The translations under genes were made by a program, and so were the position numbers. This document shows, piece after piece, positions 27,202-36,009 of a stretch of 63,498 nt of DNA. The stretch comes from CAYREV01 sp964423345. Lineage in GTDB: Bacteria > Bacteroidota > Rhodothermia > Balneolales > Balneolaceae. The DNA lies in contig CAYREV010000015.1 of assembly GCA_964423345.1 (NCBI GenBank), forward strand, positions 1 to 63,498, read 5' to 3'. Position 1 is the stretch's first letter; each line of letters begins with the position of its first letter. Below the pieces are notes generated by a model. It worked only from the letters and a program-made list of their open reading frames with translations. It did no database searches and was not told the DNA's origin.

Positions 27202-27522
27202 ATGTCTGATCAGACCAAGAACCTGAACCAGGGCCAGCTGGAGATTGAATTGCCTGAAAAAGAGGCGGAGGGGACCTACTCAAACCTGGTGATGATTTCC
27301 CATTCGGCCTCCGAATTCATACTTGATTTCATATCGGTCATGCCGGGTGTGCCCAAGGCCAAGGTCGTGAAGAGAATGGTACTGACGCCCGACCATGCCA
27401 AGCGTCTGGCGGGAGCGCTAAATGAGAACATTAAAAAATATGAAAGCGAGCACGGTCCCATAAACAATAAGGAGAACTTCGATATTCCTTTTAATTACCG
27501 GGGACCTACACCCGAAGCCTAA
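27202..27522 (+). CDS. DUF3467 protein
   Basis: 106 residues. It has the family signature: an N-terminal acidic tail, then YSNLVMISHSASEFILDFIS, MPGVPKAKVVKRMVLTPDHA and KRLAGALNENIKKYE. DUF3467 proteins are small cytosolic proteins of unknown function, conserved in Bacteroidota and other phyla. Only 3 bp separate it from the M23 peptidase gene, so it probably belongs to the same transcript. Confidence 0.88.
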   Translation: MSDQTKNLNQGQLEIELPEKEAEGTYSNLVMISHSASEFILDFISVMPGVPKAKVVKRMVLTPDHAKRLAGALNENIKKYESEHGPINNKENFDIPFNYRGPTPEA

Positions 27523-27525
27523 TCC

Positions 27526-28386
27526 ATGCTTGAATTCCTAAAGAAAATATTTTCATCAAAGGACCGGGAGGTCACCTTTGTGCTCTTCGACGATGATGAG
27601 CCGGGGTCGTCTACCTCCTTTACCTTTAAGCCGAAAGACCTCTGGATGCTGTTTTATGCCTCCCTGGCCGGTGCCGTCCTTTTGGTACTGTTGATCGTTA
27701 TGTTTACCCCGGCTGGAAGCCTGCTCTATACCCAGCAGGATGACGAGCTGCGACAGTCGGTGATCGAGGTTTCGGAAAGGGTACAGGCCCTGAAGGACTC
27801 GCTCGAAGCGAGGGACATGCAGTTGTCACAGATCCAGAAAGTACTGGCGGCCGGCGAGGATACCAGTTTCAGCGTGGATCAAAAGTACCGGTCCGAGCTG
27901 TCGAATTTTGCATCGTCGGAAAGTAAGGAACAAATGCCGGGCAGCGGTGTTAGTACCAGTAAGGTGATATCGAGGAATGAGATCATATTTTCAAGCCTCT
28001 TTAAGAAGGCACCTGAATTTCCGGCCTTTTTTCCGGTGGAAGGAACCCTGACCAGGGGCTATAATCCTGAAACCGGTCATTTCGGTATTGATATTGCTGC
28101 AAAAAGCGGTATTCCGTTCAGGGCTGTTGCAGATGGGGCCGTGATCAGCCAGGAATGGACCATCAATTACGGCTATGTCATCCAGATTCAGCACAATAAC
28201 GGCATTATCAGTGTTTACAAACATGCTTCCAGTGTTTCAAACAGTATTGGAGATGTAATTTTAAAAGGTGAAATTCTGGGTACGGTAGGTGATGTCGGAA
28301 TATTGAGTTCCGGTCCCCACCTGCACCTGGAGATTTGGAAAAACGGGGTCCCCCAAAATCCGAACTCTTATTTAATAAAAAAATAA
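27526..28386 (+). CDS. membrane-anchored M23 peptidase
   Basis: 286 residues: a cytosolic start, one TM helix (about 40-60), a coiled-coil stalk (about 72-108, ELRQSVIEVSERVQALKDSL) and a C-terminal LytM domain. Zinc ligands are His185 and Asp189 (HFGID) and His267, with the HLH motif at 265-267. The active site is intact, so it should cut peptidoglycan peptide bridges. The next gene encodes a bactofilin, and this pairing is known in several phyla for local cell-wall shaping. The start ATG is 3 bp after DUF3467. Confidence 0.93.
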   Translation: MLEFLKKIFSSKDREVTFVLFDDDEPGSSTSFTFKPKDLWMLFYASLAGAVLLVLLIVMFTPAGSLLYTQQDDELRQSVIEVSERVQALKDSLEARDMQLSQIQKVLAAGEDTSFSVDQKYRSELSNFASSESKEQMPGSGVSTSKVISRNEIIFSSLFKKAPEFPAFFPVEGTLTRGYNPETGHFGIDIAAKSGIPFRAVADGAVISQEWTINYGYVIQIQHNNGIISVYKHASSVSNSIGDVILKGEILGTVGDVGILSSGPHLHLEIWKNGVPQNPNSYLIKK

Positions 28387-28390
28387 TGTG

Positions 28391-28894
28391 ATGGCGATGT
28401 TTAACAGTAACAAAAAACAGACAGCGGCAAACAAAGTGAATACAAACAGTACAGGTAAAAACTTACCATCGATCAACATGATTAGCGAAGGCACGCAGGT
28501 AACCGGCACATTAAATACCAAAAACGATATTCGCATAGCGGGCAAGCTCGAGGGCGAAGCCAAAGCCCAGGGCAAGCTTATCATATCCTCTTCCGGCAAT
28601 ATTGACGGGGATGTTGAGGCTGTGGATGCTGATATAGCCGGCAAGCTCAAAGGAGAGATACACGTTAGCAACAAGCTTATTCTGAGGCAGTCTGCGGTTA
28701 TCAACGGTGATATCTATACGAAGTCCCTGCTGGTGGAGGAGGGAGCCCAGATCAACGGGGCCTGCCGAATGAATGAAGAGGGCAAATCCTCCTCCTCGTC
28801 GGGAAGCAGCCGTTCCGGCTCTTTCCTTGGTAAAAGCTCCGGGAAGAAGGAAACCGCCTCCGGCGAAAAGGAAAAAGAAAAGCAGGAAGCTTGA
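28391..28894 (+). CDS. bactofilin
   Basis: Cytoskeletal polymer-forming protein. The central right-handed beta-helix domain (about 25-125) carries repeats such as GTLNTKNDIRIAGKLEGEAK, SGNIDGDVEA and SAVINGDIYTKSLLVEEGAQ. The termini are disordered, with a Ser-rich tail and a Lys/Glu end. The ATG at 28391 is used; a GTG at 28388 and an ATG at 28397 are alternatives. It follows the M23 peptidase by 4 bp, and the atpZ start overlaps its stop codon. Confidence 0.93.
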   Translation: MAMFNSNKKQTAANKVNTNSTGKNLPSINMISEGTQVTGTLNTKNDIRIAGKLEGEAKAQGKLIISSSGNIDGDVEAVDADIAGKLKGEIHVSNKLILRQSAVINGDIYTKSLLVEEGAQINGACRMNEEGKSSSSSGSSRSGSFLGKSSGKKETASGEKEKEKQEA

Positions 28895-29100
28895 GTGACC
28901 GCGATATTATCTCCAGGTATGCAGAGCACCTTTCACTGGGCGCCGAGATCGCCGTGGGCCTGGCTGCTCCCATACTCATAGGATACTGGCTGGACGAGTA
29001 CTTCGGAACCAGTCCCTGGATACTGCTGGCCGGCTGCCTGCTGGGCATTGTCAATATCTTTCTCATCATCTTTCATCTCGCAAAACGTCTGGAAAAATAA
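28891..29100 (+). CDS. atpZ: AtpZ/AtpI-family protein
   Basis: 69 residues with two TM helices (AAPILIGYWLDEYFG and PWILLAGCLLGIVNIFLIIFH), typical of AtpZ, a small ATP-synthase accessory protein thought to act in magnesium uptake or assembly. The TTG start overlaps the bactofilin stop (TTGA), preceded by AGGA at SD distance, so coupling to the bactofilin gene is likely. It heads the ATP synthase block. Confidence 0.85.
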   Translation: MSDRDIISRYAEHLSLGAEIAVGLAAPILIGYWLDEYFGTSPWILLAGCLLGIVNIFLIIFHLAKRLEK

Positions 29101-29101
29101 G

Positions 29102-29491
29102 TTGGAACAGGCTGTCAAAACCAACTTTCTTCGGCTGTCGGCCATATCGCTGGGCACTTTCATGCTTTGCGGCCTTATTTTGGCGGCAAGTTCAGCGCAA
29201 TTCCTGCCCGAGTTTACGGTTTCCTTCGGGCTGACCTACCTGTTTGTGGCAGGCAACTTCGCAGTTGTACGCTACCTCGACGTTGACGATAACAAGAAAT
29301 TCTACCGCCTGTTTTTCATCTCAATAGTCCTCCGCTTTCTGTTGGTACTGGGGGCCCTGGTCTTTGTCCTTAAGACGATAAATTTTCATCAGATTTTCTT
29401 TACAGTTAGTTTTATAATTTCTTATATTTTCCATTCTGTAAACGAAATCATTTTCATTAACAAAATACTGGAAACCGACAGAAAAAGATAA
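29102..29491 (+). CDS. atpI: ATP synthase I-like membrane protein
   Basis: About 130 residues with four TM helices (LSAISLGTFMLCGLILAAS, FGLTYLFVAGNFAVV, LFFISIVLRFLLVLGALVF, IFFTVSFIISYIFHS), in the usual place of AtpI between atpZ and atpB. The frame opens at 29048, but a TTG at 29102, just after the atpZ stop, avoids a 53-bp overlap and is preferred. The N-terminus is therefore uncertain. Sequence conservation in this family is low. Confidence 0.7.
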   Translation: MEQAVKTNFLRLSAISLGTFMLCGLILAASSAQFLPEFTVSFGLTYLFVAGNFAVVRYLDVDDNKKFYRLFFISIVLRFLLVLGALVFVLKTINFHQIFFTVSFIISYIFHSVNEIIFINKILETDRKR

Positions 29492-30532
29492 ATGATACAG
29501 GCCTTTCGCCGACTATTGGTCACCGCTCTTATACTGTTTACTGTTGTACCCTCCACTCAAGCCTTAGAACAAAACGCACAGGATGAATCCGGCGGGGCTC
29601 CTATTGATGTAACCGGCAAGGTTCAGGACCACAATTACGTCAAGGTGGTCGGTATGAAGGTACCCCTTCCCAGGATCCTGTTGGTCGACGGTAGCTGGTA
29701 TGTGTATGCCAATACTGAAAGTGCTATTGAATCGGGTGAATTTGTGGACGAAGGAGGTGCGATTGTGCCGGCGGGTGGGGAGGAAATCACCCTCGACCTG
29801 TCGATAACCTCGCACCTTATATATTTCTGGTTTGGCATAGTGCTGACGCTTTGGCTGACTATTGCCATGGCCCGCCGATACAAGAAGGGAGTGGGACGGG
29901 AAACCGAGCCGAAGGGCTGGTTCCAGAACCTGTTTGAGATTACCTTTGTATTTATTCGCGATGATATTGCCAGGACCAATATATCGGAAGACAAGTACAA
30001 GAAGTTCGTCCCCTATCTTTTTGCGGTATTTATATCGATTACCTTTATGAATCTTTTCGGCTTGTTGCCGTGGGGAGCTACCGCCACCGCCGATATCACG
30101 GTTACGGGTGTTCTGGCGGCCTTCACCTTTTTCATTACCCAGTGGAACGGCTCCAAGTCGCACTGGGAGCATGTATTCTGGTTCCCGGGTGTCCCGGGCA
30201 TCATGCGGGTGATTCTGACCCCTATTGAAATCCTCGGACTGTTCACAAAGCCGATGGCACTGGCCGTTCGTCTTTTTGCCAACATGCTGTCGGGCAAGAT
30301 CATGATTATCTGCATTTTGGGTCTTATTTTCATCTTTGCCGAAATCTTCGGCAATATTGCCGGAATCGGAATGAGTTTTTTCGCCGTACCGTTAACCGTA
30401 ATGTTATATCTCCTCAAAGCCTTTGTCGGTATTTTGCAGGCGTATATTTTTACCCTGCTGTCGGCTGTCTTTATCGGTATGGCGGCAGAAGAGCATGAGC
30501 ACCACGAGGAGGGAGTTGAGGCTCATGCCTGA
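29492..30532 (+). CDS. atpB: ATP synthase F0 subunit a
   Basis: Forms the two proton half-channels facing the c-ring. Its 346 residues are longer than the E. coli protein because of a signal peptide (1-25, ending STQALEQ) and a periplasmic extension of about 80 residues, as in other Bacteroidota. The essential Arg lies in MALAVRLFANMLSG. The last helices (LLKAFVGILQAYIFTLLSAVF) are typical. A His/Glu-rich tail ends the protein. The ATG directly follows the previous stop. Confidence 0.96.
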   Translation: MIQAFRRLLVTALILFTVVPSTQALEQNAQDESGGAPIDVTGKVQDHNYVKVVGMKVPLPRILLVDGSWYVYANTESAIESGEFVDEGGAIVPAGGEEITLDLSITSHLIYFWFGIVLTLWLTIAMARRYKKGVGRETEPKGWFQNLFEITFVFIRDDIARTNISEDKYKKFVPYLFAVFISITFMNLFGLLPWGATATADITVTGVLAAFTFFITQWNGSKSHWEHVFWFPGVPGIMRVILTPIEILGLFTKPMALAVRLFANMLSGKIMIICILGLIFIFAEIFGNIAGIGMSFFAVPLTVMLYLLKAFVGILQAYIFTLLSAVFIGMAAEEHEHHEEGVEAHA

Positions 30533-30596
30533 AAGAAAGAATGTTCAATTAATCTAATATAAACCTAACACTAAAAACTAATACAGGTAAATAACT

Positions 30597-30818
30597 ATGG
30601 GTTTACTAGCAGCAGGAATCGGAGCAGGAATAGCAGCAGTAGGAGCCGGGATCGGAATCGGCATGATTGGCAAAGGTGCCGTCGAAAGTATAGCACGACA
30701 GCCCGAAGCTTCCGGAGACATTCGTGGTGCCATGATTTTGACCGCTGCTCTTATTGAGGGTGTGGCTCTTATCGGCGCTATTGTATGTATTCTTCTCGCT
30801 CTCGGAATCGGTCAATAA
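30597..30818 (+). CDS. atpE: ATP synthase F0 subunit c
   Basis: 73-residue hairpin of two helices. The first has the Gly pattern GAGIGIGMIGKGAVES, the loop is ARQPEASGDIR, and the second holds the ion-binding Glu in TAALIEGVALIG. The residues around the Glu lack the Gln/Ser-Thr signature of sodium-type rings, so proton coupling is inferred. It starts 64 bp after atpB, the largest gap within the atp block. Confidence 0.96.
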   Translation: MGLLAAGIGAGIAAVGAGIGIGMIGKGAVESIARQPEASGDIRGAMILTAALIEGVALIGAIVCILLALGIGQ

Positions 30819-30840
30819 TAACTCTCAATAAGAATTCATC

Positions 30841-31353
30841 ATGCTATTATTAGCAGGCGGAGGCGGTATACTCTCCTTTAGCGGGGGCTTTGCCCTTTGG
30901 GTAGCCCTTACACTGGTACTTTTCCTGGCTGTTATGGGAAAATATGCGGTGCCATTGATAATGGAAGCCCTGGAGGAGCGGGAAAGCCGCATTAAGGAGT
31001 CCCTTGAATCTGCGGAGCGAGCACTAAAGCGGGCCGAAGAGATATCGAAAGATAACGAAAAAGCCCTGCGTGAAGCGGAAATAAAGGCCCAGAAAATTCG
31101 AAAGGAAGCCATTGAGGAGGCAGAGATGCTTCGGGCCGAACGCATCGAAAATGCCAAGGAAGAAGCAGAGCAAATCCTCGACCGGGCACGTTCGGCCATA
31201 GAGCAGGAGAAGAAGCTCGCCCTGATGGAGCTGCGTGACGAGGTTGCACACCTTGCTATCAAGTCTGCTTCCCTCATACTGGATTCCGAGCTCGATGAAA
31301 AGAAGAACAGCAAGTTGGTGAACAACTATATCGCTGACATTGCAAAAAACTAG
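30841..31353 (+). CDS. atpF: ATP synthase F0 subunit b
   Basis: 170 residues forming the peripheral stalk. One N-terminal TM helix (FALWVALTLVLFLAVMGKY) is followed by a long charged alpha-helical arm (EERESRIKESLESAERALKR and onward) that reaches F1. The place between atpE and atpH is standard. It ends 4 bp before the atpH ATG. Confidence 0.94.
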   Translation: MLLLAGGGGILSFSGGFALWVALTLVLFLAVMGKYAVPLIMEALEERESRIKESLESAERALKRAEEISKDNEKALREAEIKAQKIRKEAIEEAEMLRAERIENAKEEAEQILDRARSAIEQEKKLALMELRDEVAHLAIKSASLILDSELDEKKNSKLVNNYIADIAKN

Positions 31354-31357
31354 GTAG

Positions 31358-31906
31358 ATGTTTATAACAAAAGCAGCCCGAAGATACGCTACGGCCCTTC
31401 TCGAAGTGGCCAAGGACCTTGACAAGGTGGATGATGTCCTGGAGGATATCAAACTTGTCGATGGCACCATCGAGGGCTCCAAGGAACTTGAAGTGTTCCT
31501 TGCCAGTCCTATCATCAAGTATGATGACAAGATGCAGGCGCTGAACGAGATATTTACCGGCAAAGTGCAGGAGGTAACCTCCCGGTTTATTACGCTTCTT
31601 GCCAAAAAGGAGCGGGTTAAACTGCTGCCACAGATTTCAAAGGCATTTCTTGAGAAATACAATGCCTATGCCGGTATTATCGAGGTGGAGGTATATACTG
31701 CCAAGGCCTTGAATGAGGACCAGAAGGACTCCCTTCACAAAGCCTTGGAGGAAAAAACCGGCAAGAAGGTAGTGATGTCTGTTAGTGAAGACACTTCACT
31801 CAAAGGCGGATTGGCCGTTCGAATAGACGACACCGTTATCGACGGGACGGTGAAGCATAAGCTGCAGCAGCTGGAGGAAAAGTTCCTGGACACTGCCATA
31901 GAATAG
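31358..31906 (+). CDS. atpH: ATP synthase F1 subunit delta
   Basis: 182 residues. The N-terminal helical bundle begins with the typical AARRYATALLEVA. The C-terminal signature is LKGGLAVRIDDTVIDGTVKHKLQQL. It joins the peripheral stalk to the top of the alpha3-beta3 head. It stands 37 bp before atpA. Confidence 0.94.
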   Translation: MFITKAARRYATALLEVAKDLDKVDDVLEDIKLVDGTIEGSKELEVFLASPIIKYDDKMQALNEIFTGKVQEVTSRFITLLAKKERVKLLPQISKAFLEKYNAYAGIIEVEVYTAKALNEDQKDSLHKALEEKTGKKVVMSVSEDTSLKGGLAVRIDDTVIDGTVKHKLQQLEEKFLDTAIE

Positions 31907-31943
31907 AAATTAATCAGTATTAAACGTTAAACGTTGACATAAA

Positions 31944-33560
31944 ATGAGTCAAGTTAGACCAGACGAAGTATCATCAATATTACGCAAACAGCTATCGGGT
32001 TTCGACAGTGAAGCCGACGTATATGATGTAGGAACCATCCTCGAGGTAGGGGACGGAATTGCACGCGTATACGGCCTTTCCAAAGTACAGGCCGGCGAGC
32101 TCGTGGAGCTTCCCGACTCCATAGACGGCGAAGGAAACGCGGTGCGCGGTATGGTGCTTAACCTCGAGGAAGACAACGTGGGTATCGTTCTCTTCGGTGC
32201 CACCAGCGCCGTAGAAGAAGGCGACACTGTTCGAAGGACCAAGGATATCGCCTCGCTCAATGTAGGCGACGGACTACTGGGGCGGGTGATCAACCCTCTG
32301 GGACGTCCCCTCGATGGCAAGGGCCCAATCAGTGGCGACACCATCCGTACACCTTTGGAGCGAAAAGCTCCGGGCGTGATCTATCGTGAACCGGTAAGTG
32401 AACCGCTGCAAACCGGTATCAAGGCTATTGACTCGTTGATTCCTATCGGACGGGGCCAGCGTGAGCTTATAATTGGCGACCGGCAGACGGGTAAAACCTC
32501 CGTGGCCGTTGACACTATTATTAACCAGCGGGAGACCCAGGATACTGACAAACCGGTTTTCTGCATCTATGTAGCGATCGGCCAGAAAGGATCGACCGTA
32601 GCGGGTATTGCCAAGGCGCTTAAAGACAACAATGCACTGGACTATACTGTAGTAGTATCGGCCCCGGCAAGTGTGTCGGCTCCAATGCGTTATATCGCTC
32701 CATTTGCAGGTGCGGCTATTGGGGAGTATTTCCGCGACACAGGCCGCCACGCCCTTGTAGTGTATGATGACCTTTCCAAGCAGGCTGTGGCTTATAGAGA
32801 GCTCTCCCTGCTGCTTAAACGTCCCCCGGGACGTGAAGCCTATCCGGGAGACGTTTTCTACCTGCACAGCCGTCTGCTCGAGCGGGCCGCCAAGATTAAT
32901 TCCGACGACAATATTGCCAAGCAGATGAACAACGTGCCCGAACAGCTCCGGCCCAAATTGAAGGGCGGGGGTTCGCTGACGGCTCTGCCGGTCATCGAAA
33001 CACAGGCCGGTGACGTCTCGGCATATATTCCGACCAATGTTATTTCCATTACTGACGGACAGATATTTCTTGATACTGACCTGTTCAACCAAGGGGTTCG
33101 TCCCGCTATTGACGTAGGTACCTCGGTATCGCGTGTAGGTGGAGCGGCCCAGGTGAAGTCGATGAAGAAACTGGCGGGTACGATGAAGCTCGACCTGGCC
33201 CAGTATCGCGAACTGGAGGCTTTTGCCAAGTTCGGTTCGGACCTCGATCCCGCTACTCAGCGACAGCTGAAACGCGGCGAACGTACCGTCGAATTGCTCA
33301 AGCAGGATATTTATGAGCCTCGTACCGTACAGGAGCAGATAGCACTGCTTAAGGTAAACGATGAGGGACTGCTGGAGGAGCTGGCCGTTAACCAGATTCA
33401 GGAATTCGAAGAAAATTATCTTGAAACTATCAACGCCAAGTTTGACGAAGAGATGAAAGAGCTTTCAACCTCCGGTCAACTGGACGATGAATTCGGCGAA
33501 AAGCTTTTAAAAACAGCTCAAAGCGTTATTGATCAAATTCAAGCAGCTCAGGAAGCATAA
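31944..33560 (+). CDS. atpA: ATP synthase F1 subunit alpha
   Basis: 538 residues. The N-terminal beta barrel has GTILEVGDGIARVYGL. The nucleotide domain has the P-loop GDRQTGKTS, the LIPIGRGQRELIIGDR approach, and ALVVYDDLSKQAVAYRE. The VGTSVSRVGGAAQVKSMK segment and the LKQ C-domain are typical. The catalytic partner beta (atpD) is not in this window, so the F1 genes are split between loci. Confidence 0.98.
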   Translation: MSQVRPDEVSSILRKQLSGFDSEADVYDVGTILEVGDGIARVYGLSKVQAGELVELPDSIDGEGNAVRGMVLNLEEDNVGIVLFGATSAVEEGDTVRRTKDIASLNVGDGLLGRVINPLGRPLDGKGPISGDTIRTPLERKAPGVIYREPVSEPLQTGIKAIDSLIPIGRGQRELIIGDRQTGKTSVAVDTIINQRETQDTDKPVFCIYVAIGQKGSTVAGIAKALKDNNALDYTVVVSAPASVSAPMRYIAPFAGAAIGEYFRDTGRHALVVYDDLSKQAVAYRELSLLLKRPPGREAYPGDVFYLHSRLLERAAKINSDDNIAKQMNNVPEQLRPKLKGGGSLTALPVIETQAGDVSAYIPTNVISITDGQIFLDTDLFNQGVRPAIDVGTSVSRVGGAAQVKSMKKLAGTMKLDLAQYRELEAFAKFGSDLDPATQRQLKRGERTVELLKQDIYEPRTVQEQIALLKVNDEGLLEELAVNQIQEFEENYLETINAKFDEEMKELSTSGQLDDEFGEKLLKTAQSVIDQIQAAQEA

Positions 33561-33563
33561 TCT

Positions 33564-34460
33564 ATGGCGAATCTGCGCGACATACGGAACCGGATTGAAT
33601 CCATACAGAATACCCAGCAGATCACCCGGGCGATGAAAATGGTGGCTGCGGCCAAGCTTAGAAAGGCACAGAACCGCATTATTGAGACGCGTCCCTATTC
33701 CTATAAAATGAAGGAAGTAGTGGGCCGCCTGGCAAGAAGTGCCACTGAGGGGAACGTACTTCTTCAGCAGCCCGAAAAGACGGAGAACATTCTTTTTGTG
33801 GTCGTCGGTTCCGACCGCGGACTTTGCGGAGGATTCAACAACAACCTGTTTAAGAAGGTGGAAAACCGCATCGCCGAGGACTTCTCAGAATACAATGAAA
33901 GCGGCAATCTGTCGATGATCTGCCTGGGCAAGAAAGCTTCCAAGTATTTCGGTAAACGAGACTATAAGGTAAGGGACGAATACCCCGGTTTTTTTGATGA
34001 GCTGGTGTACCACGAATCGTCCGAGATCATGAAGGGCATCATCAAGCTCTTTGAAAATGGAGCCTTTGATGCTGTCTACCTGGGCTACAATGAGTTTATT
34101 TCGGTGCTTAGCCAGAACAGGAATATAGAGCAGGTTCTACCTCTTGATCCGGCATCTCTGCTGGAAGAGGAGGAAGAAGGGGAAAGTCTTGAGCAGGGCG
34201 ACTACATTTTTGAACCCGGTGCCGACAAAATATTAGATAAGCTTCTTCCCTTGCATCTGAATATGCAGTTGTGGAAAGCCATCCTGGAATCCAATGCCGC
34301 CGAACAGGGGGCACGGATGACGGCTATGGACAACGCCACTGAAAACGCAAAAGAGCTTCAACAGGAGCTCAAGCTCGAATACAACCAGGCGCGGCAGAGT
34401 GCAATTACCACGGAAATTGCCGAAATTGTATCGGGTGCTCAGGCTCTGGAGGATGCCTGA
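33564..34460 (+). CDS. atpG: ATP synthase F1 subunit gamma
   Basis: 298-residue central shaft. Signatures are the N-terminal RIESIQNTQQITRAMKMVAA, the SDRGLCGGFNN segment and the C-terminal ENAKELQQELKLEYNQARQS followed by AITTEIAEIVSGAQAL. An acidic insertion (LLEEEEEGESLEQGDYIFEP) lies in the globular part. It starts 3 bp after atpA and is the last atp gene here; atpC and atpD do not follow. Confidence 0.96.
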   Translation: MANLRDIRNRIESIQNTQQITRAMKMVAAAKLRKAQNRIIETRPYSYKMKEVVGRLARSATEGNVLLQQPEKTENILFVVVGSDRGLCGGFNNNLFKKVENRIAEDFSEYNESGNLSMICLGKKASKYFGKRDYKVRDEYPGFFDELVYHESSEIMKGIIKLFENGAFDAVYLGYNEFISVLSQNRNIEQVLPLDPASLLEEEEEGESLEQGDYIFEPGADKILDKLLPLHLNMQLWKAILESNAAEQGARMTAMDNATENAKELQQELKLEYNQARQSAITTEIAEIVSGAQALEDA

Positions 34461-34483
34461 CAGAAATACCCTTTTATAATATT

Positions 34484-34574
34484 GGAGAGGTGGCAGAGCG
34501 GTTGAATGCACCGGTCTTGAAAACCGGCAGGCCCCTCGCGGGTCTCGGGGGTTCGAATCCCTCCCTCTCCGCCA
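34484..34574 (+). tRNA. tRNA-Ser (anticodon UGA)
   Basis: Class II tRNA. Acceptor stem GGAGAGG pairs with CCTCTCC (34564-34570), with discriminator G and encoded CCA (34572-34574). The anticodon stem CCGGT/ACCGG closes the loop CTTGAAA with anticodon TGA at 34518-34520. The long variable arm (GGCCCCTCGCGGGTCTCGGG region) and the T arm GGGGGTTCGAATCCC match serine tRNAs. It lies 23 bp after atpG. Confidence 0.97.
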
Positions 34575-34576
34575 AC

Positions 34577-34609
34577 GGCACGATCGGTTAATCCGATTGT
34601 GCCTTTTTT
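34577..34609 (+). terminator. intrinsic terminator after tRNA-Ser
   Basis: GGCACGATCGG pairs with CCGATTGTGCC (11 bp, one G-T) around a five-base loop, followed by six T. It starts 3 bp after the tRNA and probably ends both the tRNA and the read-through atp transcript. Confidence 0.9.
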
Positions 34610-34786
34610 ATTTTTACTGAATCCGAATACCAAAAGGAGGGATGAGAAGCCTGTCCCGCCGAGCGCAGCAAGGGCAATGAGCCGGGCCGGCGATGGGTTT
34701 GATTAGTGTGCGATCAGTGTTCATGGGTAAAATCTTTGTTTTTTGTGTTATGGATTAAACTGAGTTTGTAAAGCCTTCAATTTGAT

Positions 34787-35896
34787 TTAGATGAAGTTGA
34801 ACAAGGGGGGAAAGAGGATCACCACGATTGCCGCCCACAAAGCATAGACCGGCAGGTATTTTGTCTGCCACTGTTCAATGCGCTCGAATGATCCCCGGCG
34901 TCCCAGGAAGCGGATGTAAAGTACGGCAGACCATGCCAGGTTGACGAGAAGGATTATGTTCATACCGAGGGCAGCAAGGCGATTCGGGGTGAAACCGAGT
35001 TCAGTAATTCTATCGGCGATGGCCCAGAGTGCGACGAGGTCAACCAGCAGTGCACTTATCACCAATAATGCCTGTGCCATATCGAATGCTCCCGGAGGGG
35101 ACTTCGGATTCCTGGCCGAAATACCGTAGAGCAGGAGTGCCAGGATGACCACTAAAAGAAGATCAAAAACTATGAGCATATCACGTTCCATGTCCACGGC
35201 CCGGCCGGTCCAGACAAGTGCCCCCAGAAAAGTTATCAGCATGAGGGCGAACAGGGGCGTAAAGAGGCGTGCCAATACAGGCGCAATATTTTGGGTCATG
35301 CTTTTCCTGCTTTCCACCATCCAGGCGGCGATAATGACGGCTCCGGTGGATCCGCACGGCAATATCCAGGATTCGAAGATAGGTTCAATATCGATGTCGA
35401 TGGTCTGGAATATCATGGCCATGAATCCGATCAGGACCCCCCCGCTAAGGGCCAAAAGCAGATAGAAGATGAACAGCCCTCCCGAGAAACGAATGAAATT
35501 CATGCGGTTTAAGGACTCATTCCATTTTCCACCTGAGAAGGCTATACCAACAATCAACCATAATGCAATAGGAAGGTGCAGCGCCAAAAGCATACCGGTG
35601 TCGCTGCCGGGGCCGAACGGATAAATGTTGGCAAATAGAACCGCCGCCAGGTAGGTAATTTCCAGCCAGGTAAGGACGGAGGATGTAATCTTCCGTTTCC
35701 AGACAAAATACCCTGTCAGCAGGGGAAGGACGAACAGGCTCAAATTTCGGAGGTAGAAATCCTCGTTTTGGCCCAGTTGAATTCCGAAGAGTTCCGGCAG
35801 CTTGATGAGCGTGGCTGCTCCCAAAGCAAGGGCAAAAGCGAGCAGGGCTTCCTTCTGGTTTTTTATGAGTTGGGTAGAATAATCGAGTATTGTCAT
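34787..35896 (-). CDS. DUF4153-like polytopic membrane protein
   Basis: 369 residues with about ten TM helices. The segment RITELGFTPNRLAALGMNII, then LYIRFLGRR and a final WAAIVVILFPPLFNF, resembles the C-terminal half of DUF4153 proteins. Function is unknown. It lies downstream of the winged-helix gene on the same strand with 113 bp between; that gap holds phased ACTTTG half-sites, suggesting control by that regulator. Confidence 0.7.
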   Translation of the reverse strand: MTILDYSTQLIKNQKEALLAFALALGAATLIKLPELFGIQLGQNEDFYLRNLSLFVLPLLTGYFVWKRKITSSVLTWLEITYLAAVLFANIYPFGPGSDTGMLLALHLPIALWLIVGIAFSGGKWNESLNRMNFIRFSGGLFIFYLLLALSGGVLIGFMAMIFQTIDIDIEPIFESWILPCGSTGAVIIAAWMVESRKSMTQNIAPVLARLFTPLFALMLITFLGALVWTGRAVDMERDMLIVFDLLLVVILALLLYGISARNPKSPPGAFDMAQALLVISALLVDLVALWAIADRITELGFTPNRLAALGMNIILLVNLAWSAVLYIRFLGRRGSFERIEQWQTKYLPVYALWAAIVVILFPPLFNFI

Positions 35897-35946
35897 TGGG
35901 TGTTCTCTTATTTAGTAACAGGATTGTAAACTATTGTTGCTTGATC

Positions 35947-35974
35947 ACTTTGAAAGAACTTTGAATTACAAAGT
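35947..35974. promoter_or_regulatory. three 11-bp-phased ACTTTG half-sites
   Basis: ACTTTG begins at 35947 and 35958, and its inverse CAAAGT begins at 35969, exactly 11 bp apart each time. The last two form the palindrome ACTTTG-AATTA-CAAAGT (35958-35974). The site lies 50-80 bp upstream of the DUF4153-like start. The 12-base word ATTACAAAGTAA (35965-35976) recurs with one change before the membrane-protein gene at 36925. Confidence 0.5.
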
Positions 35975-36009
35975 AAGGGAATAAAAAAATACTTCCTGGC
36001 ATCCATAGG

